From: Caulobacter sp.
GTDB taxonomy: Bacteria > Pseudomonadota > Alphaproteobacteria > Caulobacterales > Caulobacteraceae
Direction: 5' to 3'
Length of the DNA stretch: 64,000 bases
Assembly: GCA_017745235.1 (NCBI GenBank)
Contig: JAGHZU010000006.1
Span: 169,626 to 233,625 of the forward strand
Position numbers and translations under genes: made by a program. The notes under the pieces were generated by a model. It was not told the DNA's origin and ran no database searches. It was given only the letters and a program-made list of their open reading frames with translations. Below, in pieces: positions 1 to 8,878 of this stretch. Within the stretch, counting starts at the first letter, position 1. Each line of letters starts with the position of its first letter.

Positions 1-1
1 C

Positions 2-148
2 GTGATCTACGACCGCGCCAAGCTGTGCAAGGGCGACGTCATCTCAGGGCCGGCGATCGTCACCGAGATGGACTCCACCACCCTGATCGAACTCGGCTGC
101 GTCGGCACGGTCGACGCGATCGGCAACATCCTGATCACTCTGGCCTGA
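2..148 (+). CDS. Hydantoinase/oxoprolinase subunit A, C-terminal fragment
   Basis: Only the last 48 codons are in the window, entering in frame at base 2 and ending at a TGA. The segment GPAIVTEMDSTT is typical of the extreme C-terminus of the HyuA/5-oxoprolinase A family, the ATP-dependent half of N-methylhydantoinase or acetone-carboxylase-like enzymes. It is followed 10 nt later by the B subunit, as is usual, so the two probably form one transcription unit and one enzyme complex. The substrate cannot be told from this piece. Confidence 0.85.
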   Translation: MIYDRAKLCKGDVISGPAIVTEMDSTTLIELGCVGTVDAIGNILITLA

Positions 149-158
149 GGAGCAGACC

Positions 159-2033
159 ATGCCCGCCACCATCATCCAGAGCAATTCGACCCCGTTCGCG
201 AAGATCGCCATCGATCCGGTGACCCTCGAGGTCATCGAGAACGCCCTGCGCAACGCCCGCGTGGAGATGGACGCCACCCTGGTGCGCACTGCCATGTCGC
301 CCGGCATCCGCGAGCAGGGCGACGCCTTCCCGCTGATCGCCGACCACAAGGGCCGGATGGTCGTGGGCCAGTTCGGCTCCTATATCGGCCCGTTCCTCGA
401 AGGCTTCGAGGGCACGGTCGAGGACGGGGACATGATCTTCCTGTCCGATCCCTATTCGGTGGGCGGCGCGATCAGCCACTCCAACGACTGGCTGGTGCTG
501 CTGCCGGTGTTCAAGGACGGCCGGCTGATCGCCTACACCTCGATGTTCGGCCACCAGTCCGACATCGGCGGCAAGGTGGTGGGCTCCATGCCCATCGACG
601 CCCGCTCGATCTTCGAGGAGGGCGTCCGCATCCCGCCGGTGAAGATCTGGAAGGCCGGCGTCTATAACGAGGACCTGGTCCGCCTGGTCATGCACCAGAC
701 CCGCAAGCCCGACTGGTGCGCGGCCGACCTGAACGCCCTGATCGCGGCCTGCCGCGTGGCCTCGCGCCGCGTGATCGAGCTGGCCGAGCGTTTCGGCGAC
801 GATGTCTATGTCTCGGCCACCGAGGAGCTGCTGGCCCGCAACTACCGCGCCATGAAGCAGCTGATCCTGACCTCGGTCAGCGAGGAGGCGGTCAGCTTCG
901 AGGACTATGTCTGCGACGACGGTCTGGGCTACGGGCCCTACAAGATCCGCTGCACCATGCAGCGCGTGGGCGAGAAGGTGGTGCTCGACTTCGCCGGCAC
1001 CGACCCGCAGAGCCAGGCCTCGATCAACTTCTTCCTCAACGAGAACATGCTGCGGATGTTCTTCGGCATCTACATGATCATGGTCTTCGATCCGCAGATC
1101 TTGTTCAACGACGGGTTCTACGACCTGATCGAGGTGCATATCCCGGAAGGCTCGCTGCTGAAGCCGGCCTTCCCGGCGGCGCTATCGGGCCGCACGCACG
1201 CGCTCGGCCGCATCTTCGACATTCTGGGCGGGCTGCTCGGTCAGAAGACGCCGGAGTTCCTGACCGCCGCCGGCTTTTCGTCCTCGCCGCACCTCTTCTA
1301 TTCCGGCTTCGACGCCAAGGGGCAGTGGTTCCAGCTCTTCCAGATCGGTTTCGGCGGCATCCCCGGCCGGCCGATCGGCGACGGTCCGGACGGCCACTCG
1401 CTGTGGCCCGGCTTCACCAACGTGCCCAACGAATTCCTGGAGCGCTACTTTCCCCTCGTGATCGAGCGCTACGAGACCGTCGCCGACTCCGGCGGGGCGG
1501 GCTTGCATCGGGGCGGCAACGGCATCCACATGACCTACCGGTTCCTGGAGCCCGGCACGATCGCCATCCACGACGACCGCTGGTTCATCCCGCCCTGGGG
1601 CGTGAACGGCGGCGAGCCGGGGGCCCGCGCGCGCAAGCTGCTGGAGAAGGCCGACGGCGTGACGACCATTGTCGGCAACAAGGTCGAGGACGTGCCCGTC
1701 GAGGCCGGAGATCGCCTGCACTTCATCACCTGGGGCGGCGGCGGCTGGGGCGATCCCTTGGATCGCGACCCCGCCCTAGTGGCCCTGGAAGTGACGCAAG
1801 GCCTGGTCACGGCCGACGGCGCCCGCCGCTATGGCGTGGTGATCGCGGACGTCGGGCTGGACACGGCCGCGACCTCGGCGCTCAGGGCCCAGCTGCGCGC
1901 CGCGCGTCCGGCCGACCAGGGCGTGTTCAACTACGGTCCCGACCTGGAGACGCTGCGCCGCAACTGCCTGGCCGAGACCGGCCTGGAGCCCCCCAAGCCG
2001 CCGATCCGGCCGATGCGGCTCGCCGCCGAATAG
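159..2033 (+). CDS. Hydantoinase B/oxoprolinase family protein
   Basis: A 624-residue protein of the HyuB/5-oxoprolinase B family. The start is set by an AGGAG six bases upstream. The N-terminal stretch DPVTLEVIENALRNARVEMD and the repeated glycine-rich patches GGAISHSNDW and WGGGGWGDPLDRDP are hallmarks of the family. It partners the A subunit to hydrolyse cyclic amides such as hydantoins or 5-oxoproline, in the cytoplasm. Length is slightly above the common 550-600 residues. The next genes are dehydrogenases for aldehydes, so the cluster may handle an N-methyl or C1-releasing substrate; that link is inference. Confidence 0.88.
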   Translation: MPATIIQSNSTPFAKIAIDPVTLEVIENALRNARVEMDATLVRTAMSPGIREQGDAFPLIADHKGRMVVGQFGSYIGPFLEGFEGTVEDGDMIFLSDPYSVGGAISHSNDWLVLLPVFKDGRLIAYTSMFGHQSDIGGKVVGSMPIDARSIFEEGVRIPPVKIWKAGVYNEDLVRLVMHQTRKPDWCAADLNALIAACRVASRRVIELAERFGDDVYVSATEELLARNYRAMKQLILTSVSEEAVSFEDYVCDDGLGYGPYKIRCTMQRVGEKVVLDFAGTDPQSQASINFFLNENMLRMFFGIYMIMVFDPQILFNDGFYDLIEVHIPEGSLLKPAFPAALSGRTHALGRIFDILGGLLGQKTPEFLTAAGFSSSPHLFYSGFDAKGQWFQLFQIGFGGIPGRPIGDGPDGHSLWPGFTNVPNEFLERYFPLVIERYETVADSGGAGLHRGGNGIHMTYRFLEPGTIAIHDDRWFIPPWGVNGGEPGARARKLLEKADGVTTIVGNKVEDVPVEAGDRLHFITWGGGGWGDPLDRDPALVALEVTQGLVTADGARRYGVVIADVGLDTAATSALRAQLRAARPADQGVFNYGPDLETLRRNCLAETGLEPPKPPIRPMRLAAE

Positions 2034-2087
2034 GCTTCCGACGCCGTCACACCCCTAGACCCTGGAACTACCGAGGAGACTCGCGAG

Positions 2088-3197
<1,110 letters not shown>

Positions 3198-3200
3198 GCG

Positions 3201-4685
3201 ATGGAGGGGCGTGTGACCGTGCGGAGGGCCAGCCGGATTCCGGGCCTGCAACGAGACGACCTTGTCCGCGGCGAGGCGTTCATCGATGGCGCATGGGTTG
3301 GTGCCGAGAGTCGGATTTCAGTGGAGAATCCGGCGGACGGTCTAGTTGTCGGGGACGTTCCGGACCTCGGCGCAGGTGAAGCGACGCAGGCCGTGACCGC
3401 CGCCCAGGACGCGATGCCCGGCTGGCAGACCTTGACCGGCAAGGCGCGCGGCCAGGTCCTTCGCCGCTGGTCCGAACTCATGCTCGCGCACGCCGAGGAT
3501 CTGGCCCGGATCATGACCGCCGAGCAGGGCAAGCCGCTGGCGGAGGCGCGTGGCGAGGTGGCCTATGCCGCGGCCTTCCTCGAATGGTTCGCCGAGGAGG
3601 CGCGCCGCGTGAACGGTGACATCCTGACCCCGCACGCATCCGACAAGCGGCTCACGGTGCTGCGGCGGCCGGTGGGCGTGGTGGCGGCGATCACGCCCTG
3701 GAACTTCCCCCTGGCGATGATCACCCGAAAGGCTGGCCCGGCCCTGGCGGTCGGCTGCACGATGGTCGTCAAGCCCTCGGAGCTCACGCCCCTGTCGGCG
3801 CTGGCGCTGGCACGGCTTGGCCAGGAAGCGGGCGTCCCGCCCGGCGTCTTCAACGTGATCACGGGCCAGGCGGCCCCGATCGGCGACGTGCTGACCGGCG
3901 ATCCCCGCATCCGCAAGTTCACCTTCACGGGATCGACGGCGGTCGGAAAGATGCTCGCGGCGCGGTGCATGGCGACGGTGAAGCGGGTGTCGCTGGAGCT
4001 TGGCGGCAATGCGCCCTTCATCGTCTTCGACGACGCCGATATCGAGGCCGCGGTCGACGGCGCGATCGCCTCGAAGTTCCGCAACACGGGCCAGACCTGC
4101 GTCTGCGCCAACCGGTTCTTCGTCCAGGCAGGCATCCACGATCGCTTCGCCGCCGCCCTGGCCGCGCGTGTCGGCGGACTGCGCCTCGGCCCCGGCCTGA
4201 TCGGCGCGTTCGACCAGGGGCCGCTCATCGACGCGCGCGCCGTCGCCAAGGTCCGCGCGCATATCGCCGATGCGGTCGGCGCTGGCGCGCGCATCCTGAC
4301 CGGCGGCCAGTCGGCGACCGTGGGGCCGCTGTTCTTCCAGCCGACCGTGCTGGTCGACGTGAGGCCCGACGCCCTGGTGAACAGGGAGGAGACGTTCGGG
4401 CCGCTGGCGGCGATCACGCGGTTCGAAACGGAGGCCGAGGCCATCCGCATGGCCAACGACACCTCGACTGGGTTGGCCGCCTACGTCTTTACCCAGGATA
4501 TGTCGCGAGGCGTCCGGCTAAGCGAGACCCTTGAATGCGGCATGGTGGGTCTGAATGCTGGACTGATCTCGACGGAGGTCGCGCCATTCGGCGGCGTCAA
4601 AGAGTCCGGGATGGGAAGAGAGGGTTCGCGGTATGGACTCGAAGACTACCTCGACCTGAAGCTTGTCTGCGCGAACGTCGCCTAG
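3201..4685 (+). CDS. gabD: NAD(P)-dependent succinate-semialdehyde dehydrogenase family
   Basis: A 494-residue aldehyde dehydrogenase. The motifs PWNFPLAMITRKAGPALA, FTGSTAVGK, the glutamate in LELGGNAPFIVFDDADIE and the catalytic cysteine at about residue 300 in GQTCVCANRFF are all present. The C-terminal ESGMGREGSRYGLEDYL pattern is characteristic of GabD-type succinate-semialdehyde dehydrogenases, although glutarate-semialdehyde is also possible. The ATG lies 3 nt after the preceding stop; an alternative GTG at 3213 sits after a GGAGGGG and could be the real start. Likely cytoplasmic, oxidising an aldehyde to the acid. Confidence 0.85.
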   Translation: MEGRVTVRRASRIPGLQRDDLVRGEAFIDGAWVGAESRISVENPADGLVVGDVPDLGAGEATQAVTAAQDAMPGWQTLTGKARGQVLRRWSELMLAHAEDLARIMTAEQGKPLAEARGEVAYAAAFLEWFAEEARRVNGDILTPHASDKRLTVLRRPVGVVAAITPWNFPLAMITRKAGPALAVGCTMVVKPSELTPLSALALARLGQEAGVPPGVFNVITGQAAPIGDVLTGDPRIRKFTFTGSTAVGKMLAARCMATVKRVSLELGGNAPFIVFDDADIEAAVDGAIASKFRNTGQTCVCANRFFVQAGIHDRFAAALAARVGGLRLGPGLIGAFDQGPLIDARAVAKVRAHIADAVGAGARILTGGQSATVGPLFFQPTVLVDVRPDALVNREETFGPLAAITRFETEAEAIRMANDTSTGLAAYVFTQDMSRGVRLSETLECGMVGLNAGLISTEVAPFGGVKESGMGREGSRYGLEDYLDLKLVCANVA

Positions 4686-5175
4686 CTCCGCCGGGTAGGA
4701 TCAGAAGAGGCAAGGTCAGCCCCTCGTCGCCCGATCAATCTATCTGGATCTGTCGTCAACGAAGGCTGCGGTTTTCGTGTGCTCGAATCGGCCAGCGCTC
4801 ACTTTGAGCGTCTGTCGCCGTCGCTCAGGCGCGCGCTGACCATCGTCTACGACCCCGAAACTCGATCAAGTCGCGTGGTCGAGGGATACGCGTTCGCCGA
4901 GCCCAACAAGGAGGTAGCGTAGTGGCAATCGAAACCGTCCGCATCGACGAGGCTGACCAGCTCCACCAAGGCAGGCCAAAGTTGGATCGGGCGAAAAGAA
5001 CTAGTCTGGCGATCCCGCATCTGCGTTGGGACCCAGTTTCATTCCGACTCGCGCCGCCTCACAGGAAGCTCGTCCTTAGGATCCGATAGTGCGAGTCGAA
5101 AGTGGGGCCGAAAATGGGGCCCTTTACATGGTCGCCGAAAATCTTTTTCAAAAACAGGAGCTTAGTGGGCGGTGG
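4686..5175. other. Gene-poor stretch beside tRNA-Ser
   Basis: About 490 bases with no convincing gene, unusual in this dense window. Two short, weakly supported frames overlap: an open frame ending at 4922 (47 codons from a GTG at 4779, containing RALTIVYDPETRSSRVVEGY) and a 55-codon frame 4922-5089 starting with GTG directly after AAGGAGG, with the stop and start overlapping as TAGTG. I recognise neither. Base composition drops towards the tRNA (runs such as AATCTTTTTCAAAAAC). It looks like debris from an element once inserted at the tRNA, but no integrase remnant is identifiable. Confidence 0.4.
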
Positions 5176-5265
5176 TGGCGGAGAGGGTGGGATTCGAACC
5201 CACGTTACGCTTTCACGTAAACCGCATTTCGAGTGCGGCGCATTCGACCACTCTGCCACCTCTCC
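5176..5265 (-). tRNA. tRNA-Ser (anticodon CGA)
   Basis: On the minus strand the 90-nt sequence opens with GGAGAGG and closes with CCTCTCC-G-CCA, giving a perfect 7-bp acceptor stem with an encoded CCA. The anticodon arm reads CCGCA-CTCGAAA-TGCGG, anticodon CGA, reading UCG serine codons. A long variable arm (TTTACGTGAAAGCGTAA region) is present as expected for a class II tRNA, and the T arm carries GTGGGTTCGAATCCCAC. The 3' side of the gene faces the gene-poor stretch at 4686-5175. Confidence 0.97.
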
Positions 5266-5346
5266 AGGGGGTCTTTTCGGCGGCCCGAGGCGCGCCGTAA
5301 GAGTGAGGGCGCGATACCTAGCGGCGCCTTCGCGGGAGCGCAAGAG

Positions 5347-5372
5347 CCCTGCGACAGTTTTCTGTCGCAGGG
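5347..5372. terminator. Perfect 11-bp hairpin between thioesterase gene and tRNA
   Basis: CCCTGCGACAG, a TTTT loop, then CTGTCGCAGGG form a perfect stem-loop downstream of the minus-strand thioesterase gene and upstream of the minus-strand tRNA-Ser. No U-tract follows, so it may be a weak terminator or an RNA-protecting hairpin separating the two transcripts. Confidence 0.5.
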
Positions 5373-5415
5373 GCGAATTCCCTGGGCGGGAGGCCGCCGG
5401 ACCGGGTCGAGGCGG

Positions 5416-5841
5416 TCAGGCGCGGGGGTGGAGGATCATCTGGGTGCAGCGGAAAAGCGCCATGGTCTTGCCGCTGGCCTCGTTGGAGACGACCGCGTCC
5501 CAGACCTGGGTGTTGCGCCCGCCGTGAACCAGGCGGGCCTCGCAGGCGACGCCCTCGCCGATGCGGGCGGTGCCCAGAAAGTTCGACTTCAGCTCGATGG
5601 TGGTGAAGCCTGTCGCGCCCTCGGGCAGGGAGGCCATGCAGGCGTAGCCGCAGGCGCTGTCGGCCAGGGCGATGACGCTGGCGGCGTGCAGGAAGCCGTT
5701 GGGGGCCATGTGGCGCTGGGCGACGGTCATGCGGCCCCGCGCTTCGCCCCTGGTCACCACGGACCATTCCAGGCCCAGAAGGCCGGGCAGTTGCTCGGCC
5801 TGCGCCTTGGTCAGGACGGCGGCGAGATCTTGGTCGGCCAT
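5416..5841 (-). CDS. PaaI-family hotdog-fold thioesterase
   Basis: A 141-residue protein of the PaaI/YbgC-like hotdog thioesterase family, hydrolysing acyl-CoA or aryl-CoA thioesters in the cytoplasm. The motif MAPNGFLHAASVIALADSA corresponds to the family's G-x-x-H-(G/A)-(G/A) active-site helix start, and the central hotdog helix follows. The start at 5841 is chosen because AAGGAG lies six bases upstream; an upstream in-frame start at 5877 has no ribosome-binding site. No partner genes suggest the acyl substrate. Confidence 0.85.
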   Translation of the reverse strand: MADQDLAAVLTKAQAEQLPGLLGLEWSVVTRGEARGRMTVAQRHMAPNGFLHAASVIALADSACGYACMASLPEGATGFTTIELKSNFLGTARIGEGVACEARLVHGGRNTQVWDAVVSNEASGKTMALFRCTQMILHPRA

Positions 5842-5911
5842 GGGGGGCTCCTTCCAGATGTTTCGTGCGCGAAGCATCTGGTCCGTCGCCGTGGCTCGGG
5901 CAACTTAGTTT

Positions 5912-6754
5912 TTAAAGAGAACTGATATCGACGTTCGGGAAGCGGCGGCCGTCGTCGCCCGCGGGCGGCAGGCGGAAGGCGCGGACGCCGAGCTGCAGGG
6001 CCGGGGCGACCAGGGGGCCGGGCGCGGCCGAGCCTGAGGCCCGGTGGGCGACGAAGGCCTCGGACGGGACGGCGTCGCCGGCGTCGATGTTGTCGGCCTT
6101 CTGCTGGGCGACGGTGGTGTTCCAGCTGTCCGGGTCGGCGCCGGTCTGGCCGACCAGCAGGCGGGTCTCGCCCGGCAGGTCCAGCAGCCGGCGGGCGGCG
6201 GCGTGCAGGCCGGCGGCGTCGGCGCCGGGCGCGTTGCTGTCGCCCAGGCCCAGGGCCGGCGAGAGCAGGGCCTCGCCCGTGAAGACCACGTCGCCCAGGC
6301 GATAGGCGGTCGCGCCGGGCAGTCGGCCCGGCAGGGCGATGGCCACGAACTCCAGCCCGCCCATGGGCAGGTCGTCGCCGTCGCGGGCCAGCTTGTCGAA
6401 GTCCCAGCCGTCCAGGTCGACGCCGTCGGCGCCCAGCACGGGAACCAGGCGCTGGAGACTCTCCAGCACGCCCGCGCCGATGCAGATCGAGGCGCCGGTT
6501 TCGTATTTCAGGTGGCCGGCGGCCGACAGGTGGCCGGTGTGCAGGCCGGTCTCCAGGATCCAGGTCGGCCCCAGGTCGCGGGCGCGGACCTGCGCGACGA
6601 TGGCGTCGACGAAGCTGGTGTCGACCGCCTGGGTGAGGGGGTCGTAGTCGAGCACGGGGTCGACGAAGGCGCACAGCAGCGTGGCGGGATCGACGACCAG
6701 ATACGTCACCCGCCCGGTGGCGGGGTGGTGGTAAGCGGTGATTTCCGGCTGCAT
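5912..6754 (-). CDS. ETHE1/CstB-like MBL-fold protein lacking the metal ligands
   Basis: A 280-residue metallo-beta-lactamase-fold protein that resembles the ETHE1-type persulfide dioxygenase and rhodanese-linked hydrolases: it keeps the scaffold ILET..H..HLSAA (residues about 66-78), FTGEALL (158-164) and NTTVAQQKADN near the end. The catalytic residues are gone. The family H-x-H-x-D-H reads G-L-H-T-G-H (70-75), the PGHT histidine is arginine (PGRLPG, 142-147), the bridging aspartate in FTGD is glutamate, and the last AHDY-type histidine is replaced by G in VGQTGAD. It is therefore probably a non-catalytic or altered member. The start at 6754 matches the family N-terminus; GTG at 6820 is the alternative. 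Confidence 0.75.
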   Translation of the reverse strand: MQPEITAYHHPATGRVTYLVVDPATLLCAFVDPVLDYDPLTQAVDTSFVDAIVAQVRARDLGPTWILETGLHTGHLSAAGHLKYETGASICIGAGVLESLQRLVPVLGADGVDLDGWDFDKLARDGDDLPMGGLEFVAIALPGRLPGATAYRLGDVVFTGEALLSPALGLGDSNAPGADAAGLHAAARRLLDLPGETRLLVGQTGADPDSWNTTVAQQKADNIDAGDAVPSEAFVAHRASGSAAPGPLVAPALQLGVRAFRLPPAGDDGRRFPNVDISSL

Positions 6755-6909
6755 GCGTACGTCCGATAGCGCCCCTGGAAGGGCTCGCCCATCCGCAAGC
6801 CCGCTTCGAATGAGGCGCACCTTGACCGCAAGCTCTTAAGTATCGGCGAACGTCAGTCGCTCTCGCGCCTTACGCGAGGGGAAAGCGCCGGGGGGCGTTT
6901 GGGACGCGC

Positions 6910-7629
6910 CTAGCGGCGCTCGGCGGCCGAGCAGGAGTCGTTGCGGCCGCGCATTTCCGTCACCCACAGCGGCTCGACATAGCGGTCGCCGTCACGAAAG
7001 CCGGGCGCGCAGCCTTCGGGCGTATCGCGCTTGGACGAGCCGCCCCGCACGTCCAGAGACAGGGCCAGGGACTGGGTTCGTCCGCCCCGGCCGTAGCCGT
7101 AACCGTCGTATCCGAAACCGCCCAGGCCGTTATAGCCGTAACCGTAACCGTAGCCGGGATAGCCGGCGTAATCGACGTAGCGGCCGTTCTTGCCGTAGTC
7201 GGTCTGGCCCACCGCGACGCCCAGGGTGCTGGCCTCGCCGATCGGGATCAGGGTGGAGACATAGGCGCTGCGATAGCCGCCGGTGCCGACGCTGACGCCG
7301 GCCTCGCCGTGGATCTGGCGCTTGACCGGACCTTCGGGCTCCTGGCCATAGCCGACCGGACCGTTGTCGACCCGCTCGACCGGCGGGGCGTCGGCCAGCC
7401 AGGCGGCGATCTGTTCGCGGGTGGTGACGGGGGAGGCGGCGTGGTCCGCGTCGGCCTGGGCCTTTGCGTCGGCCTTGGCCTTGGCCAGCTGGGCCTCGGT
7501 CGGCGGCGCGAGCGTCGCGCGCGCGGCGGTGGCCACCACCTCGTCGTCCGGTTCGGCGTGGGCCAGAACAGGGGCGGTTAGCGGCGCGGCGATCAGGGCG
7601 GCGGCGAGAACGAAGCGGGACGCGAACAT
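6910..7629 (-). CDS. Secreted protein with Gly/Tyr repeat tract, function unknown
   Basis: A 239-residue protein that I do not recognise. It begins with a clear signal peptide (hydrophobic about 6-24, ending VLAHA), then an Ala/Lys/Asp-rich helical stretch (40-65), a predicted beta-rich region, and a low-complexity tract of Gly and Tyr at about 153-182 including YPGYGYGYGYNGLGGFGYDG. Two C-terminal cysteines (CAPG and DSCS) could form a disulfide. The start is supported by GGAGG about 8 nt upstream. It is likely periplasmic or outer-membrane associated. Confidence 0.7.
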   Translation of the reverse strand: MFASRFVLAAALIAAPLTAPVLAHAEPDDEVVATAARATLAPPTEAQLAKAKADAKAQADADHAASPVTTREQIAAWLADAPPVERVDNGPVGYGQEPEGPVKRQIHGEAGVSVGTGGYRSAYVSTLIPIGEASTLGVAVGQTDYGKNGRYVDYAGYPGYGYGYGYNGLGGFGYDGYGYGRGGRTQSLALSLDVRGGSSKRDTPEGCAPGFRDGDRYVEPLWVTEMRGRNDSCSAAERR

Positions 7630-7723
7630 GGGCTGGACCTCCGACCGCTCCACCCTGGACCCGGCCGTGAGCCAAATTAGGGCCTGAATGTAGCGAGACT
7701 GCAAGGCGAAGCTGGGGACGCGG

Positions 7724-8824
7724 TCAGAGGGCTTCAAGGGCGGCCTCCAGCGCGGCCATGTCGGGCGGCGGGGGCGTCTCGAACCGCAGCGTCTCCCCCG
7801 TGATCGGATGGACGAAGCCCAGCACCGCCGCGTGCAGGGCCTGGCGGGCGAAGCCGGTCTCGCGCAAGGCCTCGCGCACGGGGGCGGCGGGGGCGCCGGC
7901 GCCGTAGACCGGATCGCCCAGGCACGGACTGCCCTTGCTGGCCATATGGACGCGGATCTGATGCGTGCGGCCGGTCTCCAGCCGGCAGGCCACCCGCGCG
8001 GCCAGCGGCCTGTCGGGCGGGCCGAAGGTCCTTTCCACGCGATAGTGGGTGATCGCCTCGCGCCCGCCGGTCTTCAGCACCGCCATCTTCTTGCGGTCGT
8101 GCGGGGAGCGGCCAAGGCGCGTCTCGATCGTGCCGACCGCCGGATGGGGCGCGCCGCGCGTCAGGGCCAGGTACAGGCGGTCGATGTCGTGCTTGGAGAA
8201 CAGGGTCGACAGGCCCTGGTGGGCGGCGTCGGTCTTGGCCGCCACCATCACGCCCGAGGTTTCCTTGTCCAGGCGGTGGACGATGCCGGGACGGGCCACG
8301 CCGCCGATGCCCGACAGGCTGGTCCCGCAATGGTGCAGTAGGGCGTTGACCAGGGTGCCGGTCTCGCTGCCGGGCGCGGGGTGGGCGGCCATGCCGGGCG
8401 GCTTGTCGACCACGATCAGCCAATCGTCCTCGTAGAGCACGGTCAGGGGAATGGCCTCGGGCAGGGGCTCGGCCGCGATCGGCGGTGGGACGATGATGTG
8501 ATAGACGCCCAGGATGGCCTTCGCCGAGCCGCTGGTCACCGGCGCGGGCGAACCGTCCGCACCCTGACGCAACACCTGACCCTCGGCCATCAGGGCCTGC
8601 AGGCGCGCGCGCGACAGGGACGGCGCGGCCAGCGCCAGGGCCTTGTCCAACCGTTGACCGGCCAGGTCGGGGCCGATCTCGACCCGCAAGGTCTCGCCGC
8701 CAGTCAGGTCTCGTACGTCGAGGTCCTGGGCGTCGAAGTCGTCAAAGGCCTCGTCAGCTGAATCCAGGTCGGGCGAAATCAAGGGTTTCACGGCTCCGTC
8801 ACGCAGGCGTCGCACCGGCGACAC
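7724..8824 (-). CDS. rluD: 23S rRNA pseudouridine synthase, RluA/RluD family
   Basis: A 366-residue protein with an N-terminal S4 RNA-binding domain (about 56-112, GQRLDKALALAAPSLSRARL) and an RluA-type pseudouridine synthase domain with the catalytic aspartate in HRLDKETSG at about residue 186. The family isomerises uridines of helix 69 or similar sites in 23S rRNA. An acidic leader of some 45 residues precedes the S4 domain, so the true start may be the GTG at 8791 rather than 8824. It lies head to head with the TonB receptor only about 54 nt away. Confidence 0.88.
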   Translation of the reverse strand: MSPVRRLRDGAVKPLISPDLDSADEAFDDFDAQDLDVRDLTGGETLRVEIGPDLAGQRLDKALALAAPSLSRARLQALMAEGQVLRQGADGSPAPVTSGSAKAILGVYHIIVPPPIAAEPLPEAIPLTVLYEDDWLIVVDKPPGMAAHPAPGSETGTLVNALLHHCGTSLSGIGGVARPGIVHRLDKETSGVMVAAKTDAAHQGLSTLFSKHDIDRLYLALTRGAPHPAVGTIETRLGRSPHDRKKMAVLKTGGREAITHYRVERTFGPPDRPLAARVACRLETGRTHQIRVHMASKGSPCLGDPVYGAGAPAAPVREALRETGFARQALHAAVLGFVHPITGETLRFETPPPPDMAALEAALEAL

Positions 8825-8878
8825 GGCCCACGCCTAACGGCTCCGGTTCCCGAAGCCTGCGTACGAAGGGGATAGTCG

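Noticed and set aside
5059..5343. 94-codon minus-strand frame across the tRNA gene (VAEWSNAPHSKCG)
   Set aside because: This is the translation of the tRNA-Ser gene itself, a well-known false ORF.
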